A model generated the notes under the pieces. It was not told the origin of the DNA, searched no databases, and saw nothing but the letters and a program-made list of their open reading frames with translations. Of a DNA stretch of 57,022 nucleotides, positions 35,265-43,138 are shown piece by piece. This DNA is from Paludibacteraceae bacterium. Its GTDB lineage: Bacteria > Bacteroidota > Bacteroidia > Bacteroidales > Paludibacteraceae. Position 1 is the stretch's first letter; each line of letters opens with the position of its first letter. A program made the position numbers and the translations under genes. The stretch is from assembly GCA_024405895.1 (NCBI GenBank), contig JAKSNW010000012.1, positions 1 through 57,022 on the forward strand, given 5' to 3'.

Positions 35265-36851
35265 TTACCATTGAATACGTTGTGAGCGTGCAGCATTTGG
35301 CTGTGGAATCTGCATTAAAGCACAAAGTGTTGGAGCCAATGCTGTGATGTTCACGTTGCCGTCGTATTTTGCACTCTCCATTCCCATGCCTGCGAAATAG
35401 ACAGGAATAGGATGCGGTGCAGTGCCTTGATAGCCAACCTGCTCTCCGTTCTCGTCGCGTACACACCAACCAGGAAGAAGTGTGAACACCACGTCTCCGC
35501 TACGGCGTTTGTAATAACTGTTGCGAAGTAGAGCCAGAAGGTCGTCGTCGCCGCCAGTAGCACGCAGAATCTGGTCGGCAGTATAGGCAGAAGCCACACC
35601 ATCGAACTCGGACATGAACTCAGCGGTCTCTTCGCGAAGACGAGCCATACTCAGTCCCTTGGCTTCGATGTAGGTCTTGTTTAAAGTGATATGACGAGCA
35701 TGGAATCCACTTACCCAACGGCCATCACCATGTATTGACATGAGGTAGCCATTAAGCAGCAGCATAGCACGTTCGCCTTGGAATGTGCCTGCGGAGATTC
35801 TGAGCTGTTCCAATGTCTCTGACGAATAGGTGTCGGCTTGTGTTCCTGTCAGCATGATGACAGTGTTTGCCAATCCTACCTGTTGGTCAATGGCATTGAG
35901 CAGCAACTCAAGGTCAGTGTCTAACTTCAAATATAAATCCTCGCGTTCGGCAGAGTTGAACTCACCCATACTATGTCCAACGACGGCGGCTGTAAACTGA
36001 ATGCAGAGCATATCGGTCTGTGAGCCAGTGCCGAGTCGTTCTTCGCGGAGTGCACCGATTGCAAGGTCTTTGATCATTGTGTTGCAGTAAGGTGTCTGGC
36101 GGAAAGCCTTGATACGTTCCTCCATCGTTCCTTTATTCTGTGGACGGTAGAAGACACCATCGAATCCTTTCTTTGTGTGAGGTGCATAACGATAGGTGTT
36201 GATGGCGTACATCGGTTTCCATTCGCTCTGCATATAGCTGGTGAACAATCCGTTGTTCATCTTGCTTGCCCAATGTGGCAGACTGCCGTAGTAGTTGCTG
36301 GTGGCGAGTTTTCCTTTGGTATCAATCCATACGGAAGCATTGGCGGTATGTCCACCGAGCATTACGCCACACTCTGGTGTGAGGGCTATGCTGAATACTT
36401 TCGATTGCGGACTTGCAGCTTTCAGCGCATCGGCTACCGTCATGGCTTGAAGATGGTCGGCAGAAGCAGCCACTTTGCCGTTGATGGATTCGTACTCGTT
36501 GTCATGCACGATGGAAACAACGGCACTTTCGTTGTCGTCGTATATCTTATCACCTGTGATACCATGATAGAAAGGCACTGTGCCTGTCATTAACGAGGCA
36601 TAATCTGCTGTACTTCCTGCTGCAATGTAGTTACACATCACATTCGGAAAATAGCGGCCTTGCGAGGCAATGCGTTTGAATCCCTTGTCAGAGAAATTGT
36701 CCCACATCAACGTGAGATGTTCGCTTTGCAGACCGTCAACACAAATCACCACAGCCAGTTTAGGCTTTGGCGCGTTTGTCGCTTTTTGGGCTGACAGCGT
36801 AGCAGAGCAACTCAGCACGAGGGCAAGTATGAAGATGTATAGTTGTCTCAT
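35265..36851 (-). CDS. AlkP-superfamily protein, apparently catalytically inactive
   Basis: 528 residues with a signal peptide (1-21, ending LSA-Q) and a PafA-like alkaline phosphatase fold. Kept: the metal Asp39 (VVICVDG), a possible nucleophile Ser80 (GSTADYASLMTG), His293 (VVGHSMG) and the late His in TAPHPIP. Compared from memory with PafA, the Asp before GH is Ala289, the ADHG pair is Thr337-Gln338, and the Lys/Arg of the KDR motif are Thr158/Glu160. Most metal and phosphate ligands are therefore lost. It overlaps the DUF4105 gene by 4 bp. Likely periplasmic; perhaps a binding or scaffold protein. A different chemistry cannot be excluded. Confidence 0.78.
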   Translation of the reverse strand: MRQLYIFILALVLSCSATLSAQKATNAPKPKLAVVICVDGLQSEHLTLMWDNFSDKGFKRIASQGRYFPNVMCNYIAAGSTADYASLMTGTVPFYHGITGDKIYDDNESAVVSIVHDNEYESINGKVAASADHLQAMTVADALKAASPQSKVFSIALTPECGVMLGGHTANASVWIDTKGKLATSNYYGSLPHWASKMNNGLFTSYMQSEWKPMYAINTYRYAPHTKKGFDGVFYRPQNKGTMEERIKAFRQTPYCNTMIKDLAIGALREERLGTGSQTDMLCIQFTAAVVGHSMGEFNSAEREDLYLKLDTDLELLLNAIDQQVGLANTVIMLTGTQADTYSSETLEQLRISAGTFQGERAMLLLNGYLMSIHGDGRWVSGFHARHITLNKTYIEAKGLSMARLREETAEFMSEFDGVASAYTADQILRATGGDDDLLALLRNSYYKRRSGDVVFTLLPGWCVRDENGEQVGYQGTAPHPIPVYFAGMGMESAKYDGNVNITALAPTLCALMQIPQPNAARSQRIQW

Positions 36852-38134
36852 TTTTTAGTGTTTGGTATTGTAAGGTTGTAATTCACTGAACGAATCAACA
36901 TCGCTACCATCAGTGAAAGGAAGGCTGGGTGCATTTGTTGCTTGCCGAAACCATAGAATGCAATGGCAACGATGATGGCTACAGCATTCAGCCAATGATA
37001 GATGGTGAGATGTTTACGCCATGGTTTCTTGATCAATGCCAAGGCAAACAGTAACTGCAAAGGATTTATCCATAAGAGATTGTAGTTGCAGTGAACCAGA
37101 GGATGATAAGAGAAGAACATCAGATAGAACACCACTGTACCGAAGAAACCATAGAGTCCGAACATCACATAGTCAACCCATGGCTTGTATGTTCTGTGAT
37201 GCCAATCGTTGAATGTCAGATACACAACGACTAACAGCCACAACAAACAGAGCACAACGGGATTGAATACACCATTGTTGGGTAGGGCTACTTCGTTGTA
37301 TTTCAGAACGTATTTACCATTTGAAGTCAGCGGATAATTGCCGAGTTGTTCCGATTTTACCGTAGTTTGGTCGGCTATCATCTTGAGATAGCGCGGAAAC
37401 GCAATCATCTGTGACCAATGTAACGGACGGTCTGCCTCTTCGCCCAACACGATGTCAATGGCAAAACGCCACCATGTATTCATGCCAAGATATTCCTCGA
37501 TGATATTTCTAAAGGTAGCAGGCTTACCGTTGATGGTCTTGAGGTTGTCTGTAGGTTCTGCAGTCTGGATGTTCGGAATAATCTCTGTGCCCACATAATC
37601 CTGATTATCAAAGCCAACATGGATATTGCTGCCAATGGCTTTCATTACCATGTCATACGGACGGGTGGCACAGTTATCGTAGACGAAGTTGTAACGATAG
37701 AGTCGGTTCTTCGGCTGATTGTTTCGTTCCAGAGCACGGAAAAGGTCGTTGCGTTGCTGCAGGGTCAGATTCAGTTCCTGCGAATAGACAGAAGAGCGAC
37801 GGTCGGTGTAGTCGAAAAGGAAAAACTTCCACGGCCAGCAACCGATGCTGTAGTCTGTGGCTCCGCTAACAAAACGTCCTACGAAATTAGGTTGCAGATA
37901 ATCGAACACGCCATAGTGGTAAACCACGTCCATCATCAGCGTTGGGTCTATCACACGGATAGCCGTATGACCGAAACGTTCGTAGATGGCGTCGCCTGGT
38001 TCTGCTGTGATAAGAAAAACCTTCGACGACTGTGAAAGGGTGTTTTCCACCACGTTCACATTGGGGTCGAAAGGCTGAGCTACCACATGCAATGCGGCAG
38101 CCATCATCAGCAGAACTATCAGTGCTTTTTTCAT
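36848..38134 (-). CDS. DUF4105 (Lnb N-terminal periplasmic domain) membrane protein
   Basis: 428 residues. A signal peptide (1-19, ending VVA-Q) is followed by a periplasmic domain of about 250 residues with ERFGHTAIRV (near 54) and YDNCATRPYD (near 150), giving the His and Cys typical of this papain-like, NlpC/P60-related family. The last 150 residues hold four or five membrane helices (VVLCLLWLLVVVYLTF, GFFGTVVFYLMFF, VAIIVAIAFYGF). The substrate is unknown, though cell-envelope lipids or peptides are plausible. It lies 30 bp after the glucosaminidase gene and is coupled by a 4-bp overlap to the AlkP-like gene. Confidence 0.85.
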   Translation of the reverse strand: MKKALIVLLMMAAALHVVAQPFDPNVNVVENTLSQSSKVFLITAEPGDAIYERFGHTAIRVIDPTLMMDVVYHYGVFDYLQPNFVGRFVSGATDYSIGCWPWKFFLFDYTDRRSSVYSQELNLTLQQRNDLFRALERNNQPKNRLYRYNFVYDNCATRPYDMVMKAIGSNIHVGFDNQDYVGTEIIPNIQTAEPTDNLKTINGKPATFRNIIEEYLGMNTWWRFAIDIVLGEEADRPLHWSQMIAFPRYLKMIADQTTVKSEQLGNYPLTSNGKYVLKYNEVALPNNGVFNPVVLCLLWLLVVVYLTFNDWHHRTYKPWVDYVMFGLYGFFGTVVFYLMFFSYHPLVHCNYNLLWINPLQLLFALALIKKPWRKHLTIYHWLNAVAIIVAIAFYGFGKQQMHPAFLSLMVAMLIRSVNYNLTIPNTKK

Positions 38135-38164
38135 TTGTTCTTATTGGTCGTTAAACAAAAACCA

Positions 38165-39133
38165 TTAGCGGAGAATCAGTTCCATTCCCACCTTGGCTTC
38201 AGCATCCTTTGACAAGTTGTTCATCTTGTAGAGTGATGAGAGGCGGATGCCGTATTTCTGTGAGATAGAGTGGAATGACTCGCCAGGTTTAACGATATGA
38301 CGTGTGTAAGCAGGAGCGGCTGTAGTTTTCTTCGAGCGAAGGAATACATAGTCGCCAGCAGGAATCAGATAGTCTTTGTCCGGATATTCGTTGCAACGAA
38401 TGATAGAAGCCTGTGGCAAACCGAGTGCGTTGGCAAGGTCGTGAACCTTTACTGCATTGACTACGAGAACGGCTTCGATACCATTGATGGATACATATTT
38501 ATATTGTACGGCATCGTTGGTTGGGTTAGTGGTATCTGTGCGGTTTCCACCACGACGGTTGCCACCACGGTTTGAATGTGTTCCGCCAACGGTATATTGC
38601 TTCAAATCAACAACATATTTCTCAGGATTTTCAGCATATTTGGCAAGGTCGTAGGTCTCGATGATGTTAATCAACTTCTCGGCATATTGTGGGTCGGTGG
38701 CATAACCAGCACGTGAAAGACCGTATGCCCATGCTTTGTATTTCGTTACAGGATAGTCGAAGAGGAAGGCATAGCGAGAGCCTCTCTTAAGGAACAGAGA
38801 ATGGTCTTCGTAGCTCTGTGCCACTGAGTTGTAGCAACGGAAACACTCGTTGGCACGATCGTCGTCCTTGCTCATGGTCTTGCCGTTCCAGTTTGAACCG
38901 CATTTGATACCGAAGTGGTTGTTGCACTCGGTAGCCAAAGAACTGGTGCCTGCACCCGACTCAATCAGTCCTTGAGCCAATGTGATGCTGGCAGGTACAC
39001 CGTTTGCCAACTGTTCGGAGGCTGCGATAGGGGCGTATTTCAGGATGTAGGCTTGATAGAGTTGATTTACTCCAGCGGAAGCCGAAATGGCAAAGGCTGT
39101 CAATGCCAATATGATTAACGATTTGATTTTCAT
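38165..39133 (-). CDS. Glucosaminidase-LysM peptidoglycan hydrolase
   Basis: 322 residues. A signal peptide (1-20) precedes a glucosaminidase domain (about 30-160) with ASITLAQGLIESGAGTSSLA, where Glu is catalytic, and HFGIKCG, WNGKT and the FRCY motif typical of FlgJ-like enzymes. A Gly/Arg/Asn linker (about 185-205) leads to a LysM-like region, with HIVKPGESFHSISQKYGIRL at 275-300. It cuts between GlcNAc and MurNAc in the periplasm, probably for wall growth or daughter-cell separation. It is 41 bp after yggS in the same operon. Confidence 0.9.
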   Translation of the reverse strand: MKIKSLIILALTAFAISASAGVNQLYQAYILKYAPIAASEQLANGVPASITLAQGLIESGAGTSSLATECNNHFGIKCGSNWNGKTMSKDDDRANECFRCYNSVAQSYEDHSLFLKRGSRYAFLFDYPVTKYKAWAYGLSRAGYATDPQYAEKLINIIETYDLAKYAENPEKYVVDLKQYTVGGTHSNRGGNRRGGNRTDTTNPTNDAVQYKYVSINGIEAVLVVNAVKVHDLANALGLPQASIIRCNEYPDKDYLIPAGDYVFLRSKKTTAAPAYTRHIVKPGESFHSISQKYGIRLSSLYKMNNLSKDAEAKVGMELILR

Positions 39134-39173
39134 ATTCTTGTTGTTAGACTATTTCTGTTTTAAAGATGTTTTT

Positions 39174-39839
39174 TTATTGATAGATTCGTTGTCCGAAGAT
39201 GGCACTGCCTACGCGAACGATGGTGGCTCCTTCGGCAATGGCGAGAGGGTAGTCGTGCGACATGCCGATGGACAATTCAGTGAACGAATTCAGCTGATAA
39301 TCGTTTTTTATGCGGTCGAAGAGTGTACGCATGGTGTGAAACTCTGCTTTGGTCACTTCTGGGTCGTCAGTCAACGTGGCTATACCCATCAGTCCGCATA
39401 CCTCGATATGAGGATAGTTCTGCCACATCTTTTCAGCGAAGAACTGTGTCAGCTCCTCCTCTGAAAATCCGTGTTTCGAGGTCTCTTGGGCGATATGCAC
39501 CTCCAACAGCACTTTCTGCACCTTGTCGTGTTTGGCAGCTATGCGTTCAATCTCGTTGAGCAGTTTCTCATTTTCTACCGACTGAATCATATATGCCACA
39601 GGCACAACGTATTTCACCTTGTTGCTTTGGAGTGGGCCGATGAAGTGCCAGCGGATATCCTTTGGCAAAATCTCCACTTTCTGCATCAGTTCCTGAGCGC
39701 GACTCTCTCCGAAATCACGTTCGCCTGCTTCGTAAGCCTCGCTGATGAGTTCGGCAGGATGGAACTTTGACACACAGACCAGTCGCACCTCTGCAGGCAC
39801 GCCAGCTCTGATAGTCTTGAGGTTGTCAGTTACACTCAT
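39174..39839 (-). CDS. YggS-family PLP homeostasis protein
   Basis: 221 residues, the usual length. VRLVCVSKFHPAELI (about residues 18-32) holds the PLP-binding Lys, FGESRAQELMQK and WHFIGPLQSNKVKY are family motifs, and LSIGMSHDYPLAIAEGATIVRVG near the end forms the phosphate site. It binds pyridoxal phosphate and helps keep its level balanced; it has no known catalytic reaction. It overlaps the DUF4494 gene by 4 bp. Confidence 0.93.
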   Translation of the reverse strand: MSVTDNLKTIRAGVPAEVRLVCVSKFHPAELISEAYEAGERDFGESRAQELMQKVEILPKDIRWHFIGPLQSNKVKYVVPVAYMIQSVENEKLLNEIERIAAKHDKVQKVLLEVHIAQETSKHGFSEEELTQFFAEKMWQNYPHIEVCGLMGIATLTDDPEVTKAEFHTMRTLFDRIKNDYQLNSFTELSIGMSHDYPLAIAEGATIVRVGSAIFGQRIYQ

Positions 39840-40297
39840 GCTTGTGGTTCGGTTTTTTCTTCAGGTTGATATTGGAGCACGTCGAGGATATTGGTTTGTG
39901 ACACTTGCACAATCTCGATGTCAGCAAGCGATTTGCTGATTTGTTGTTGGAGAGTGTCGACAGCTTGTTTGAAGTCGTCGGCTTGCACGAGCCATGTCTG
40001 TGCTGTGCGTTTGATAGTGCCTTTCTCTTCGTCAGGAATGAGGTAGTTGACTTTGCAACGGTACCAGAGGTTGACCTCACCGTTGAAACTTGGGAAGATT
40101 TCCACAATCTTCACGTGCTTGATGGTGTCCACATTCACTTCGCCTTGTGCCATAGGCAGAGCCTCTTTCAGCACACGCTCTTCAGCGTTGGTGAAGTTGA
40201 TAGCATCCACTACATATATCTCTGAGCTCATCACGCGTGAGCCGTCTTGTTCTGAGATTTTTTCAAACTTAACTTTGCATTCAAACCAGTTAGCCAT
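39836..40297 (-). CDS. DUF4494 domain protein
   Basis: 153 residues, cytoplasmic, no signal or membrane segment. MANWFECKVKFEKI at the start and WYRCKVNYLIPDEEKGTIKR in the middle are typical of DUF4494, a small Bacteroidota family of unknown role. It is coupled by a 4-bp overlap to yggS, an arrangement common in the order. No function can be given. Confidence 0.85.
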   Translation of the reverse strand: MANWFECKVKFEKISEQDGSRVMSSEIYVVDAINFTNAEERVLKEALPMAQGEVNVDTIKHVKIVEIFPSFNGEVNLWYRCKVNYLIPDEEKGTIKRTAQTWLVQADDFKQAVDTLQQQISKSLADIEIVQVSQTNILDVLQYQPEEKTEPQA

Positions 40298-40333
40298 AGT
40301 TTTATTCTTTGTTTTTTAGGGTGTTATTTATAT

Positions 40334-41179
40334 TTAGTGTAATGTAAAAGTCTTACTTATGAAGATGTCCACATCGCCTGAACGTTTGAAGTTGCTGTGC
40401 CTCATCAGGTTGATGAACTCCTTCAATGTTGGTGTGCTGTAGGCATGTGGGTGTTTGAGAATGTAGCGTTGTATGGAGCCACGAATCTCATTGCGAAGCT
40501 GACCATCATTCCAGTTGAAGGCTGGGGTGTTGTCGGTTCCGTACATAAAGAGTGACAGATAGTTGAGCCTTCGTTCGTTAATCACGTCGGTGAGTTCGTC
40601 GTCGGGATATTTGTCCATCAGCATGTCGCAGCAGAACAGACGGTGACTGATGACGCTGTAGTCCACCACCACTTCCTCATCAATCACGCTTGGCTTTTCG
40701 GCTTCGCGTTGGAAGATTTTCTGCAGCTCACGTTCGCATTCCGAGAGGTAGCGTTTGAATGTCTGGGTCTCGTACCACGGCATGACTTCTGCCATCGGTT
40801 CGCCTTCGAACATGAATAATGATATGCCATAACGTTCGTAGACTTGAAACTCTTTCAGCAATGTATCTTCGAGAGCTTCAATGTGTTGCATGCTTGTGGC
40901 AACTTGGTCGGCACTGTCCAGCCGTGCTTCCAACACCAAGGCAAGATTGTTGGCACATGCCAACTGGTAGGTTTGAAAACGCTCTCGCAGTTCGTTGGCT
41001 TGAGCTTTTCTCAAACGAGGCCAAGCACTGATAACCTCGGCGGCAGAGTCGAGGTTGTTTATGCAGATATCGTTGTTGACGTCTAGCCAATGGCAAGCCT
41101 GTTCGTAACGTTCCTGTCGGGCGTTACAACTCACCATCAGCACTAACATGCTTATAGCCAATAATCTACTGATGTACAT
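40334..41179 (-). CDS. Putative lipoprotein of unknown function
   Basis: 281 residues. The signal MYISRLLAISMLVLMVSC has a lipobox-like end (MVSC, Cys18). The mature part is helical and acidic, with repeated Glu/Leu patterns (residues 28-160) that look like helical-bundle or coiled-coil regions, and has no recognised motif. It is the first gene of the operon running to 35265, after a -7 box at 41224. The neighbours suggest an envelope role. Confidence 0.75.
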   Translation of the reverse strand: MYISRLLAISMLVLMVSCNARQERYEQACHWLDVNNDICINNLDSAAEVISAWPRLRKAQANELRERFQTYQLACANNLALVLEARLDSADQVATSMQHIEALEDTLLKEFQVYERYGISLFMFEGEPMAEVMPWYETQTFKRYLSECERELQKIFQREAEKPSVIDEEVVVDYSVISHRLFCCDMLMDKYPDDELTDVINERRLNYLSLFMYGTDNTPAFNWNDGQLRNEIRGSIQRYILKHPHAYSTPTLKEFINLMRHSNFKRSGDVDIFISKTFTLH

Positions 41180-41223
41180 ATCAATTACTTATCGCCGAGG
41201 CGAAAGTCTTCTCTTTAATCGGA

Positions 41224-41231
41224 CAAAGATA
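41224..41231 (-). promoter_or_regulatory. -7 box of the envelope operon
   Basis: Minus-strand TATCTTTG, 45 bp before the start codon at 41179. No good -33 box is seen. Confidence 0.55.
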
Positions 41232-41400
41232 GGAAAAAAACGTGGAATTACCATCTCGTTCGGCCAACAAAGTTACGGCAGTGGCTGCGAACGGATTGCA
41301 GACGGCATGTGGTGTTTCTGTTGTTGGGTTCTCACCCTGCAGATAGGGGAGTGGGGGAATAAATGGTGTTTTTCTCTCTTGATTTTGCAAATCTACAAAT

Positions 41401-41687
41401 GTAGACTCTCATTTCCAAAATTGAAATGGCGGTCGAGAAATGTAGACTCCTATTTCCAAAATTGAAATGGCGGTCGAGAAATGTAGACTCCCATTTTCAA
41501 AATTGAAATGGCGGTCGAGAAATGTAGACTCCTATTTTCAAAATTGAAATGGCAGTCGAGAAATGTAGACTCCCATTTTCAAAATTGAAATGGCAGTCGA
41601 GAAATGTAGATTCTCATTTCCAAAATTGAAATGGCAGTCGAGAAATGTAGACTCCTATTATCAAAATTGAAATGGCAGTCGAGAAAT
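41401..41687. repeat. 41-bp tandem repeat array, 7 units
   Basis: Seven back-to-back 41-bp units. Each starts GTAGACTCyy, continues ATTTyCAAAATTGAAATGGC and ends with rGTCGAGAAAT. Variation is limited to a few positions (TCTC/TCCT/TCCC; CCA/TCA; GCGG/GCAG). Each has an AT-rich dyad TTTCAA-AA-TTGAAA, imperfect in the units that read TTTCC. There are no spacers. It lies upstream of the envelope operon promoter and downstream of the DUF4476 gene's terminator. The unit is unrelated to the 42-bp arrays. Confidence 0.95.
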
Positions 41688-41770
41688 GTAGATGTTAACG
41701 ACTATTAATTTTTAGGACTGTCTAGCCCCCATTCTGTTTAGTAAGAAATTGTGACTTTGAAAAATGGTGC

Positions 41771-41811
41771 AAAAAAAATGTAGTCCAACTTTCCCAAGCT
41801 GAACTACATTT
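41771..41811 (-). terminator. Terminator after the DUF4476 gene
   Basis: A 9-bp perfect stem (AAATGTAGT / ACTACATTT, 41776-41784 and 41803-41811) followed on the minus strand by eight U. Its AAATGTAG word also occurs in every unit of the neighbouring array. Confidence 0.88.
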
Positions 41812-41874
41812 CCATAAAAATCAATTTTCTATGAAAAAAATAATCTTATTGTATGATCTAATCATTATGAAGTC

Positions 41875-42729
41875 TTATTTTGAGCCAATGAATCTCAGCA
41901 GTTCGTCGGCATTTGAGCCGAAGGTGAATGTGCTGGCGAGCAGGGCGTAATGCGATTTGTCAGTGCAATAGCTATAAGCCCATTTCAAGAATTCAAGGCG
42001 GTTGCTGTCGAAGCTGAAGAGTTTGGCTATGGCAGCAAGTTGGTCGGTGTTGACACCATTACCCGCAATCATTTGCTTGGCTATTTCCATACGACGGCTG
42101 TCGAAGGATTCGTTGCGCAACTGTTCCATCATACGGTTGAAGAAGTTGTGGTCCATGCCGCCATTGACAGGACGGGCAGTGCCTGCAGAAGGACGGGTGC
42201 CTACGTTGCCAGGACGAACCTGGTTGTCGTATTGACCATATCCGTTATGATTGTTGTTGTAATTGTTGCCGTTGTAGGTGTTGTAAATCTCATGGCGAGT
42301 GCCTTGATGTGTATAGGTGTGACCGCTGTGTGAAACACCGTATGTGTAATCGCAGTAACCTCCGTAGGCGTTGGTGTTAGGTGCAAGGAATGGCATCAGG
42401 AGGTCAACGGTTTGACGACTTGAGCCAATGGCTTGCAGTGTGATACCATTGCTGTTGCGATTGATACGGAAGGTGTTGTTGCCGTTGTTCAACATCACAC
42501 GGCGACCACAGCTGAAGGCTTCGCGACCTTCCATCTCTACGCGAATGACGCAGGTGGTGGTGCGGAGGTTGGTCACGGTGATAGAGCTGACAGAGTATTC
42601 GTTCTGCAGGATATTGTCGATGTAAAGCCAAAAACGACTGTTGTAACTATCGGTGCGGATGGTGAGGTTCTGAGCCACGGCAGCAAGGGTTGCCATTACC
42701 ATCACGAGTGTGAGTATGAACTTTTTCAT
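41875..42729 (-). CDS. DUF4476 domain secreted protein
   Basis: 284 residues. A signal peptide (1-19, ending AVA-Q) is followed by a beta-rich N-terminal part (20-115), a low-complexity Asn/Gly/Tyr-rich linker (about 120-180) and the C-terminal DUF4476 helical domain (about 190-284): RNESFDSRRMEIAKQMI, LAAIAKLFSFDSNRLEFLK, AYSYCTDKSHYALLASTF. It is widespread in Bacteroidota, with unknown function. Monocistronic, with its own promoter and terminator. Confidence 0.85.
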   Translation of the reverse strand: MKKFILTLVMVMATLAAVAQNLTIRTDSYNSRFWLYIDNILQNEYSVSSITVTNLRTTTCVIRVEMEGREAFSCGRRVMLNNGNNTFRINRNSNGITLQAIGSSRQTVDLLMPFLAPNTNAYGGYCDYTYGVSHSGHTYTHQGTRHEIYNTYNGNNYNNNHNGYGQYDNQVRPGNVGTRPSAGTARPVNGGMDHNFFNRMMEQLRNESFDSRRMEIAKQMIAGNGVNTDQLAAIAKLFSFDSNRLEFLKWAYSYCTDKSHYALLASTFTFGSNADELLRFIGSK

Positions 42730-42775
42730 AATACTACTATTTTATTGGTTTTATCTATTTGACTGATTGGGATTG

Positions 42776-42783
42776 CAAAAGTA
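42776..42783 (-). promoter_or_regulatory. -7 box of the DUF4476 gene
   Basis: Minus-strand TACTTTTG, 47 bp before the start codon. Confidence 0.55.
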
Positions 42784-42829
42784 AAAATTATTTTGAAAAA
42801 AATCTCTCGCTCTGACTATGAAAAACAAA

Positions 42830-42854
42830 AAAGGATGCCGTTAAGACATCCTTT
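42830..42854 (-). terminator. Terminator of the tRNA-Ser gene
   Basis: An 8-bp stem (AAAGGATG / CATCCTTT) followed on the minus strand by a T-rich run, just past the tRNA 3' end. Confidence 0.85.
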
Positions 42855-42864
42855 CAAGCGAGTT

Positions 42865-42955
42865 TGGCGGAAGCGGGGGGATTCGAACCCCCGGTACGAT
42901 AATCTCGTACGTCAGTTTAGCAAACTGGTGGTTTCAGCCACTCACCCACACTTCC
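42865..42955 (-). tRNA. tRNA-Ser (GCU anticodon), CCA encoded
   Basis: Read on the minus strand: acceptor GGAAGTG pairs with the 3' CGCTTCC, followed by discriminator G and CCA. The anticodon arm CAGTTTGCTAAACTG gives GCU, which reads AGC/AGU. A long variable arm (TACGAGATTATCGTA) is typical of serine tRNA. The T arm has GGTTCGAATCC. Confidence 0.96.
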
Positions 42956-43022
42956 ATGGGCTTTCGCCTAACTCAGCAAACAAATGGTGCAACACCGAAG
43001 ATGTGTCCCTTGTTTTGCGGTG

Positions 43023-43030
43023 CAAAGGTA
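43023..43030 (-). promoter_or_regulatory. -7 box of tRNA-Ser
   Basis: Minus-strand TACCTTTG, about 68 bp before the tRNA. Confidence 0.55.
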
Positions 43031-43090
43031 GTACTTTTTTTTGAAATGAAAAATCATTCCACAAAAATTCTTTTCCTAAAAAAAACTACT

Positions 43091-43098
43091 TACCTTTA
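43091..43098 (+). promoter_or_regulatory. Possible -7 box of mltG
   Basis: TACCTTTA, one mismatch from TAnnTTTG, 41 bp before the start codon at 43139. Confidence 0.45.
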
Positions 43099-43138
43099 CA
43101 TTCCATTAGGAAATAAACTAACGGTTTGACTCTCAGTG

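Larger units (their letters stand above)
41180..41874. other. Intergenic stretch holding array, promoter and terminator
   Basis: Besides the -7 box (41224), the array (41401-41687) and the terminator (41771-41811), I see no gene. The 41235-41390 part is GC-richer and carries no repeat I can recognise. The 41688-41770 part contains TGTTAACGAC, whose complement recurs near the window end. Confidence 0.6.

Noticed and set aside
41401-41687. CRISPR array with short spacers
   Set aside because: All 41 bases of the unit repeat; there are no unique spacers.
42865-42955. tRNA-Ser as an integration site
   Set aside because: No repeat of the tRNA 3' end is seen in the window and both neighbours are ordinary genes.
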